Positions 26,834 through 32,706 of a stretch of 32,706 nt of DNA are shown here, in pieces (position 1 is the first letter of the stretch; the number at the start of each line of letters is the position of its first letter). The position numbers and the translations under genes were made by a program. The notes under the pieces are model-generated. The model was given only the letters and a program-made list of their open reading frames with translations. It searched no databases and was not told the DNA's origin. This DNA is from Myxococcota bacterium (GTDB lineage: Bacteria > Myxococcota_A > UBA796 > UBA2385), in assembly GCA_023150805.1 (NCBI GenBank), contig JAKLKF010000083.1, positions 1 through 32,706 on the forward strand, given 5' to 3'.

Positions 26834-28264
26834 GTGCCCACCCCCGCCTCCGCTGCCGCTGTCCCCGCTGCCGCCGCCTCCGCTGTCGCCGCGCACGCCG
26901 CCGCCGCCTTCGACGCCACCCTCGACCACCTCGCCCGCTTCCTGCGCGTGCCGGCCATCTCCTGCGACCCCGCCCACCACGCCGACGTGCGACGCCTCGC
27001 CGCGCTGGTGCGCGACGACCTGGCGGCGCTGGGCCTGGCGCGCGCCCGCGTGCTCGAGCTGGACGACGCCCTGCCCTGCGTGGCCGCCGAGTGGATGCAG
27101 GCCGGCCCCGACGCCCCCACCGTGCTCATCTACGGCCACCTGGACCTGCAGCCGGTCAAGGGCGAGACGTGGACCAGCCCGCCGCACGAGGCGACCGTCC
27201 GCGGCGAGCGCCTGTACGCCCGCGGCAGCGCCGACGACATGGGCGGCTGGGTCAGCCACATGGCCGCGATCCAGGCCTGGCTGGCGGTCGAGGGGCGGCT
27301 GCCCTGCAACCTCAAGCTGCTCATCGAGGGCGAGGAGGAGGTGGGCTCGCCCAACCTCGAGCGCTTCATGGACGCCTTCCCCGACGCCTTCGACAGCGAC
27401 GTGATGGTGCTCACCGACTGCGAGAACCCCAGCCCCGAGATCCCGGGCCTGACCGTCAGCCTGCGCGGCCTGATGGAGCTGCGGCTGACCTGCCGCGCCC
27501 TGTCCGCCGACGGCCACAGCGGCCTGTGGGGCAACATGGTCCCCGACGTCAGCATGGCGCTGTGCATGCTGATCGCCCGCCTCTCCGACGCCGACGGCCG
27601 CCTGAAGCTGGGCCGCCAGCAGGTGGACCCCGCCTGGCGCCAGGACGCCTGGACCGTGCCGCTGACCGCGGACGTCATCGCCGAGGGGGCCCACCTGCTG
27701 CCCGGCGTCCGCCCCGTGCCCGACCGCGGCACCCCGCCCGCCGAGTGGCTGTGGCGCCAGCCCGCGGTCACCGTCGTCGCCACCACCCTGCCCGACCTGG
27801 CCCACAAGAAGAACGCCCTGCGCAAGGAGGCCAGCGCGGTGCTCAGCGTGCGCATCGCCCCCGGCCAGACCCGAGAGGAGCTGCGGGAGGCCATCGCCGC
27901 CGCGCTGCTGGCCGAGCCCCCCGGCGGCGTGCAGGTCGAGCTGACCGACGAGAGCTTCTCGGGCGAGGGCTGGCTGTACACCCCCAAGGGCCCGGCCTTC
28001 GAGGCCGCCGACCGGGCCTACCGCGCCTCCTGGGGCCGCCCCATGGTCCAGATCGGCGTCGGCGGCAGCATCCCCTTCGTCGCCCTCTTCGGGCGCCGCT
28101 TCGGCGACCTGCCGCTCATCCTCAACGGCGTGATGGACCCCAACACCACCGCGCACGGCCCCGACGAGTCGCTGCACCTGGGCGTGTTCCGCAAGGCCAT
28201 CGCCGCCAACGTGCACCTGTACGCCGAGCTGGGCGCCCTGGGCAGGGCCGGGGTCCGCGGGTGA
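26834..28264 (+). CDS. M20 family dipeptidase (metallopeptidase)
   Basis: 476 residues from a GTG with GGAG six bases upstream. Metal site and catalysis: H102 and D104 in YGHLDLQP, D135 in GSADDMGG, E168/E169 in EGEEEVGS, D199-like in LTDCENP, and H441 in TAHGPDES. The insert between (about 210-320) is the lid or dimerisation domain. The closest match in style is the carnosinase/CPG2-type dipeptidase subgroup with a two-zinc site; the exact peptide substrate cannot be read. No signal peptide, so probably cytoplasmic. The next gene starts inside its stop codon (GTGA). Confidence 0.92.
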   Translation: MPTPASAAAVPAAAASAVAAHAAAAFDATLDHLARFLRVPAISCDPAHHADVRRLAALVRDDLAALGLARARVLELDDALPCVAAEWMQAGPDAPTVLIYGHLDLQPVKGETWTSPPHEATVRGERLYARGSADDMGGWVSHMAAIQAWLAVEGRLPCNLKLLIEGEEEVGSPNLERFMDAFPDAFDSDVMVLTDCENPSPEIPGLTVSLRGLMELRLTCRALSADGHSGLWGNMVPDVSMALCMLIARLSDADGRLKLGRQQVDPAWRQDAWTVPLTADVIAEGAHLLPGVRPVPDRGTPPAEWLWRQPAVTVVATTLPDLAHKKNALRKEASAVLSVRIAPGQTREELREAIAAALLAEPPGGVQVELTDESFSGEGWLYTPKGPAFEAADRAYRASWGRPMVQIGVGGSIPFVALFGRRFGDLPLILNGVMDPNTTAHGPDESLHLGVFRKAIAANVHLYAELGALGRAGVRG

Positions 28265-28719
28265 GCGGCCGGATCCTCACGACGCCCCGCGAGGTCGAGG
28301 CCGTGCTGCGCGCCGCCCGCACCGTCGCGGTCCTGGGCGCCCACCCCGACCGCGCCCGCCCCGCCTTCTACGTGCCCGACTACCTGCACGGGCAGGGGCT
28401 GCGCATCCTGCCGGTCAACCCCGCCCACGCTGGCGCGCGGCTGTGGGACGAGCCGGTCGTCGCCCGCCTGCAGGACCTGGCGGTCGAGGAGGTCCCCGAG
28501 GGCATCGACGTGCTCGACGTGTTCCGCAGGAGCGAGCTGGTCGGCGGCCACGTCGCCGAGATCCTGGCCATGCCGGTGCGCCCGCGCTGCGTGTGGCTGC
28601 AGTCGGGCGTCCGCGACGACGCCAGCGCCGCGCGCCTGGCCGCCGCCGGCATCGACGTGGTCCAGGATCGCTGCATGCTGGCCGACCACCGCGCCTGGGG
28701 CCTTCCGCCGGTCCGGTAG
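28261..28719 (+). CDS. CoA-binding domain protein (YccU-like)
   Basis: 152 residues. A Rossmann-type CoA-binding fold: VAVLGAHPDRARPAFYVPDYLHGQGLRILPVNP at residues about 20-52, a family-typical IDVLDVFRRSE and a conserved VWLQSGVRDD followed by VVQDRCML. Small one-domain members such as YccU bind CoA or related nucleotides; the role is unclear. The GTG at 28261 overlaps the dipeptidase stop, so the two genes are co-translated, but no functional connection is known. Confidence 0.9.
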   Translation: MSGRILTTPREVEAVLRAARTVAVLGAHPDRARPAFYVPDYLHGQGLRILPVNPAHAGARLWDEPVVARLQDLAVEEVPEGIDVLDVFRRSELVGGHVAEILAMPVRPRCVWLQSGVRDDASAARLAAAGIDVVQDRCMLADHRAWGLPPVR

Positions 28720-28772
28720 GCGCGCCCGCCCCCTGCGACAACCCGCCCCTCCCCGGCGGGCGGCCCGACCTC

Positions 28773-28782
28773 CTAAGGTCGC
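28773..28782 (+). promoter_or_regulatory. -10-like element of the double lyase gene
   Basis: CTAAGGTCGC, identical over ten bases to the element at 1939-1948 (minus strand). TAAGGT ends 24 bases before the ATG at 28804. A GGAG (28794-28797) follows. Confidence 0.4.
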
Positions 28783-28803
28783 TCACTTCCCCTGGAGCCG
28801 ACC

Positions 28804-31482
28804 ATGCCCATGCCCGCCGCCCCCGTCCACGAGCCGCACAAGATCAAGACCGTCCGGCGGGTCCCCTTCTCCAGCATGACCGACCGGCGGCGCTGGCTCT
28901 CGGCCCTGGACTTCAACGTGCTCTCGCTCACCCCCGAGCAGATCACCTTCGACATGGTCAGCCGTGGCACCGGCGCCTTCTCGCAGGAGCAGCAGGCGGC
29001 GCTCTACCTGGGCGACGAGGCCTACGCCGGCGCCGTCAACTTCGAGCACCTGGAGCAGGCCGTCGTCCAGGTGCTGGGCCAGCCGCACGTCGTGCCGGCC
29101 CACAACCTGCTGGGCGCCATCCAGCTCGTGGTCGCCACCATGGTCCGCCCCGGCCAGCGCATCCCCAGCAACGACCTGGGCCTGCGCGACGCGATGGCCC
29201 CCCGCGGCATCGACTGCCCCGACCTCCGCGACCACGCCGCCGCGGTCTTCACCGGCGACGTGGACCTCGCGGCGCTCCGCCAGCAGCTCCGGCAGGGCGA
29301 CGTCGCCCTGGTCCACGTCGACACCTTCGCCGACGCCCAGCACCCCACCAGCCTGGCCAACCTGCGCGCCGTGCACGCCACCTGCAAGGAGCACGGGGTG
29401 CGCCTGTGGCTGGACGCCTCCCGCATCACCGAGACCGCCTGGATGGTGCGGCGCCACGAGCCCGGCCAGGCCGACCGGACCGTGGCCGACCTGGTGCGGG
29501 ACCTGGCCGCCTGCGCCGACCTGCTGGTGCTCGACGGCGCCCAGGCCCCGCGCAGCAACACCGGCGGCCTGCTGGCGATGGCCGACGCCCACGACCACGA
29601 GGCCCTGATGAACGAGGTCGTGGTCTACGAGGGGCTGCACACCTACGGTGGCATGGCCGGCCGCACGATGGAGGTCCTGGCCCGCGGCCTGGTCGAGATG
29701 GTGGACGAGGCCCGCGTCGACTGGATCATGCACCAGGCCGAGCGCTTCACCGCCCGCCTGCGCCAGGCCGGCGTCCCCCTGGAGCGCGGCTGCGACGGCG
29801 CCTACCTGCTGGCCGACCAGTTCCTCCCCCACATCCACGAGCACGGCAAGGACGCCCTCTCCGTCGCCCTGTACCTGCACAGCGGGGTGCGGGCCGTCAA
29901 CGCCGGCATGCGCGACCGCGACCGGCTGGTCCCGGTCCAGATCCCCCGGCTGGCCATGACCAACCGCCAGCTCGACCAGGTCGCCGACGCCATCATCGCC
30001 CTGTACCGGCAGCGGGAGCGGGTGGTGCCGCTGCTGGCCGTCGGCGAGAGCCGCTGGCGCGACCAGGTGCGCTACCGCGCCAACTTCTCCGACCTCCAGC
30101 CCTTCTCCTTCACCGGCAGCCCCTTCCTCATCCACACCTTCGAGCCCATCGCCACCATCGGCCGGGACCAGCGCCAGGCCGCGATCGAGGCCGCCGGCTA
30201 CAACACCTTCCTGCTGCGCTCGGCCGACGTCACCATCGACTTCCTCACCGACTCGGGCACCTCGGCCATGAGCACGGAGCAGTGGGCCGCCTACGAGGCC
30301 GCGGTGCCCACCATCGGCGACAGCCGCCACCACCGCGACCTGGTCGCCGAGCTGCGGGAGCTGTTCGGCTACCAGTACATCCTGCCCACCCACCAGGGGC
30401 GGGCGGCCGAGCACATCCTGTCCCAGGTCTGCATCCGGCCGGGCCAGCTCGTGCCGGGCAACATGTACTTCACCACCACCAAGCTGCACCAGGAGCTGGC
30501 CGGCGGCATCTTCGCCGACATCATCGTCGACCAGGCGCACGACCCGCAGAGCCAGTACCCCTGGAAGGGCGACATCGACCTCGGCAAGCTGCAGAAGCTC
30601 ATCGACGAGCACGGCGCCGAGCAGATCGCCTACATCAGCTTCGAGCACAGCGTGAACATGGCCGGCGGCCAGCCGGTCAGCATGGACAACATGCGGGCGG
30701 TGCGGGACCTGTGCGCCGCCCATGGCATCAAGATCTTCTTCGACAGCACGCGGGTCGCCGAGAACGCCGAGATGATCCGGCGCAACGACCCCCGCTACGC
30801 CGACGTGCCCGTCCGCGACATCGTCCGCGAGATGATGATGTACGGCGACGGCTGCACGATCAGCGGCAAGAAGGACTTCCTCATCAACATCGGCGGCATC
30901 CTGGCCTTCCGCGATGACGCCGAGCTCGCCGCCCGGGCCGAGGAGAAGCTGCGGATCTACGAGGGGGCCGTCAGCGACGGCGGCCTGCCCGTCGCCGACC
31001 TGGCCGCCATCGCCCAGGGCGTGCGCGAGATGCAGGACGAGCGCTACATCCGCCACCGGGTCCAGCAGACCCAGGACCTGGGCAGGATGCTGCTCGACGC
31101 CGGCATCCCCATCGTCGAGCCCGCCGGCACCCACGCCATCTTCCTGGACGTCAAGCGCTTCCTGCCCCACGTCGACCAGGACCAGTACCCCGCCCAGCGC
31201 CTGGCGGCCGAGATCTACGTCGAGACCGGCGTGCGCCCGATGGAGCGCGGCAACGTCAGCAAGGGCCGCGACCCCAAGACCGGCGACAACTACCGCCCGG
31301 CCCTGGAGCTGGTCCGCCTGACCATCCCCCGCCGCGTCTACACCCACGACCACATGCGGGCCGTCGCCGACGGCATCATCCGCCTGTGGCAGCGCCGCGA
31401 GCAGATCGGCGGCCTGCGCTTCACCTACGAGCCGACCCGCCTGCGCTTCTTCCAGGGTCGCTTCGAGCCGGTCGAGCGGTAG
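28804..31482 (+). CDS. Double-length tyrosine phenol-lyase-like PLP enzyme, two fused unlike halves
   Basis: 892 residues, about twice the usual 456 of tyrosine phenol-lyase (TPL). Both halves align to TPL end to end. C-half (about 434-892) keeps the PLP lysine K690 (SGKKD), Q531-G532-R533, F556, T557, N618, D647, R650, M813, R815 (TPL R381, phenol side), R838 (substrate carboxylate) and F882/F883, but TPL Y71 is I504, E69 is P502 and Y291 is D725. N-half (about 10-410) has Q247 in place of the lysine, NLL for QGR, F175 for N185 and P377 for R404, but keeps GDEAY (E72, Y74) and Y281. The N-half alone cannot hold PLP as an internal aldimine. Predicted activity is cleavage of tyrosine or a similar amino acid to phenol or analogue, pyruvate and ammonia. 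ATG with GGAG six bases upstream. Comparison is from memory of the TPL sequence. Confidence 0.9.
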   Translation: MPMPAAPVHEPHKIKTVRRVPFSSMTDRRRWLSALDFNVLSLTPEQITFDMVSRGTGAFSQEQQAALYLGDEAYAGAVNFEHLEQAVVQVLGQPHVVPAHNLLGAIQLVVATMVRPGQRIPSNDLGLRDAMAPRGIDCPDLRDHAAAVFTGDVDLAALRQQLRQGDVALVHVDTFADAQHPTSLANLRAVHATCKEHGVRLWLDASRITETAWMVRRHEPGQADRTVADLVRDLAACADLLVLDGAQAPRSNTGGLLAMADAHDHEALMNEVVVYEGLHTYGGMAGRTMEVLARGLVEMVDEARVDWIMHQAERFTARLRQAGVPLERGCDGAYLLADQFLPHIHEHGKDALSVALYLHSGVRAVNAGMRDRDRLVPVQIPRLAMTNRQLDQVADAIIALYRQRERVVPLLAVGESRWRDQVRYRANFSDLQPFSFTGSPFLIHTFEPIATIGRDQRQAAIEAAGYNTFLLRSADVTIDFLTDSGTSAMSTEQWAAYEAAVPTIGDSRHHRDLVAELRELFGYQYILPTHQGRAAEHILSQVCIRPGQLVPGNMYFTTTKLHQELAGGIFADIIVDQAHDPQSQYPWKGDIDLGKLQKLIDEHGAEQIAYISFEHSVNMAGGQPVSMDNMRAVRDLCAAHGIKIFFDSTRVAENAEMIRRNDPRYADVPVRDIVREMMMYGDGCTISGKKDFLINIGGILAFRDDAELAARAEEKLRIYEGAVSDGGLPVADLAAIAQGVREMQDERYIRHRVQQTQDLGRMLLDAGIPIVEPAGTHAIFLDVKRFLPHVDQDQYPAQRLAAEIYVETGVRPMERGNVSKGRDPKTGDNYRPALELVRLTIPRRVYTHDHMRAVADGIIRLWQRREQIGGLRFTYEPTRLRFFQGRFEPVER

Positions 31483-31488
31483 GGGCTC

Positions 31489-31513
31489 GGCGCCGGCGTC
31501 GACGCGCGGCGCC
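31489..31513 (+). terminator. GC-rich hairpin after the lyase gene
   Basis: GGCGCCG and CGGCGCC make a 7-bp stem, extended by inner pairs around GCGTCGACGC. It starts 6 bases after the stop codon. No T-tract follows, so rho-independent function is uncertain. Confidence 0.4.
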
Positions 31514-31567
31514 CAGGGACACCGGCGGCTCAGGCCCCCGCCGCCACCAGTGGATTGACCCGGCTCC

Positions 31568-31596
31568 ACTTTGTTTGCACGCCGACCAAACATAGT
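31568..31596 (+). promoter_or_regulatory. Likely operator of the ROK regulator (inverted repeat)
   Basis: ACTTTGTTTG, 9-base spacer, CAAACATAGT: 10-bp arms with one mismatch. The half-site TTTGTTT resembles that of XylR/NagC-type ROK repressors, and the patch is strikingly AT-rich here. It overlaps the putative -35 and ends just before the -10 of the ROK gene, which suits autorepression. I found no second copy in the window. Confidence 0.6.
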
Positions 31597-31603
31597 GTAG
31601 ACT
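31575..31603 (+). promoter_or_regulatory. Promoter of the ROK gene, predicted leaderless
   Basis: TTGCAC (31575-31580), 17-base spacer, TAGACT (31598-31603). The ATG starts 6 bases after the -10, so the mRNA would begin at the start codon. No ribosome-binding site is present. Confidence 0.45.
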
Positions 31604-31609
31604 CTCCCC

Positions 31610-32706
31610 ATGACCCCGGCCCCCGGCAACCTCGCGCACGTCATCCAGCTCATCTGGACCGAGGGCGAGATCTCGCGGGCCGAGGTGGCCCGCCGGCTGG
31701 ACCTGTCCCGGTCGACGGTCTCCGCCCTGGTGCAGCAGCTCATCGACCAGGGCACGGTGATCGAGGCCCGCGTGGGCGCCTCCCAGGGCGGCCGGCCGCC
31801 GGTGATGCTGCGCTTCGCCCACGACCGCTACCACCTGGTCGGCCTGGACCTGGGCATGACCCACGTCACCGCCATCCGGATGGACCCGCGCGGCCGGGTG
31901 CTGGGGCGGCGGACCGCGCGCCACGACGTGCCCGGTGACCCGGTCGGCACCCTGGCCCTGGCCCACGCCATGCTCGACGCCCTGCGGGCCGAGGCGCCCG
32001 CCGGCAGCCGCCTGATCGGCGTCGGCGTCGCCGTGCCCTGCCCGGTGCACCCCAGCCGCCCGGGGCAGCTCTCCGAGAGCATCCTGCCCGGCTGGAAGGG
32101 CGTCGACCTGGCCCAGGCCCTGGCCAGTAGCCACGGCGCGCCCGTCTACCTGGAGAACGACGCCAACCTCGGCGCCCTGGGCGAGCTGACCTGGGGCATG
32201 GGGCGCGACGTCGGCGACTTCGTCTACGTGAAGCTGGCCACCGGCGTGGGCGCGGGCCTCATCGTCCACGGCGACATCTACCGGGGCGCCCAGGGCATCG
32301 CCGGCGAGATCGGCCACACCTCCATCGACGTGGACGGGCCGCCCTGCCGCTGCGGGCTGCGGGGCTGCCTGGTCACCATGGTCGGCTCCCACGCCATCGA
32401 GGAGCGCTACCGGGCCCTGACCTCCACCGCCGCACCGGCCCGGCCCCCCGCCGGCGACCTGGGCGAGATCGCGCGCGCCGCGAAGGCGGGCGACCCGGCC
32501 GCGGTCCAGGTCATCGACCACGCCGCCACCTGCCTGGGCATCGGCCTGGCCAACCTGCTCAACCTGATGAACCCCGCCCGCATCGTCCTGGGCGGCCGCC
32601 TGGTCCTGGCCGGAGACGCGCTGCTGCGTCCCCTGTCCCACGCGATCCGCGGTCGGGCCCTGTGGACGAACGTCGCGGCGGCCGAAGTGGTCGTCAGCCA
32701 GCTCGG
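31610..32706 (+). CDS. ROK family transcriptional regulator (C-terminus cut off by window)
   Basis: 365 residues present. Residues 1-60 are a winged helix (SRAEVARRLDLSRSTVSALVQQL is the recognition part), followed by the ROK sugar-kinase-like domain: GLDLGMTH phosphate loop, NDAN segment, GEIGH with E233 and H236, and the zinc motif C246-x-C248-G-x-x-G-C253. ROK regulators such as NagC, Mlc and XylR sense sugars or sugar phosphates. The wHTH and the operator-like palindrome just upstream support a repressor. The NDAN Asp is present, so kinase activity cannot be excluded. The effector is unknown. It follows the lyase gene on the same strand but has its own promoter. Typical length is 380-400, so only the end is missing. 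Confidence 0.92.
   Translation, partial: MTPAPGNLAHVIQLIWTEGEISRAEVARRLDLSRSTVSALVQQLIDQGTVIEARVGASQGGRPPVMLRFAHDRYHLVGLDLGMTHVTAIRMDPRGRVLGRRTARHDVPGDPVGTLALAHAMLDALRAEAPAGSRLIGVGVAVPCPVHPSRPGQLSESILPGWKGVDLAQALASSHGAPVYLENDANLGALGELTWGMGRDVGDFVYVKLATGVGAGLIVHGDIYRGAQGIAGEIGHTSIDVDGPPCRCGLRGCLVTMVGSHAIEERYRALTSTAAPARPPAGDLGEIARAAKAGDPAAVQVIDHAATCLGIGLANLLNLMNPARIVLGGRLVLAGDALLRPLSHAIRGRALWTNVAAAEVVVSQL

Noticed and set aside
28742..28760. CCCGCC/GGCGGG hairpin after the CoA-binding gene as a terminator
   Set aside because: Only 6 bp in a region where such repeats arise by composition, and no T-tract; not separable from chance.
28804..31482. Double lyase as an assembly artefact or recent tandem duplication
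   Set aside because: The two halves are strongly diverged, with opposite residue losses, and the frame runs without a break through a plausible linker (about 410-436).

Overview
This is a very GC-rich, densely coding stretch, about 28 protein genes with no intergenic gap above roughly 150 bases. It looks like a chromosome of a myxobacterium-like (Myxococcota/'Deltaproteobacteria') organism. The evidence is a lipoprotein with an Asp/Thr/Gly linker, a MopE/FG-GAP surface protein, a transmembrane Ser/Thr kinase with a beta-rich tail, an FHA protein, an HTTM membrane protein and a full System I cytochrome c maturation operon. I saw no rRNA, tRNA, CRISPR array, transposase or phage gene. The taxonomic placement is inference.

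Layout. 1-1915 (-): start of a secreted or lipoprotein-like MopE/FG-GAP repeat protein, cut by the window edge. 1995-2930 (-): stand-alone E2 acyltransferase domain. 3009-4516 (+): YbeD-like DUF493 protein and a CpaE/TadZ-type ATPase. 4556-5953 (-): FHA protein followed by QueD. 6055-8782 (+): NAPE-PLD-like metallo-hydrolase and an unknown two-TM protein. 8819-9283 (-): glutathione peroxidase. 9413-10195 (+): lipoprotein. 10214-10942 (-) and 10977-11438 (+): divergent HExxH protein and YkgJ-type Cys-cluster protein. 11475-13385 (-): Ser/Thr kinase, divergent from 13465-17458 (+), a three-gene overlapping operon of GH92 mannosidase, a membrane-anchored protein and an HTTM protein. 17379-17753 (-): DUF423. 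17884-19359 (+): protein with a DUF2325-like C-terminus. 19387-26685 (-): complete ccmABCDEFGHI. 26834-28719 (+): M20 dipeptidase and a CoA-binding protein. 28804-31482 (+): a double-length tyrosine phenol-lyase-like protein. 31610-end (+): ROK regulator, cut by the window edge.

The most striking item is the 892-residue lyase. It is two tyrosine phenol-lyase-like halves in one chain. The C-terminal half keeps the PLP lysine and the same-subunit substrate residues but has lost the residues that the partner subunit normally contributes. The N-terminal half shows the opposite pattern: it has lost the lysine and keeps the partner-side residues. This reads as a fused, asymmetric 'heterodimer' with one composite active site.

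A second theme is gene expression. Several genes have a TA-containing -10-like hexamer ending only 6-7 bases before the start codon and no Shine-Dalgarno sequence, which predicts leaderless mRNAs. Others have a normal leader with GGAG/GGAGG. The ROK gene combines such a promoter with an AT-rich 10-bp-arm palindrome that is a likely autoregulatory operator.
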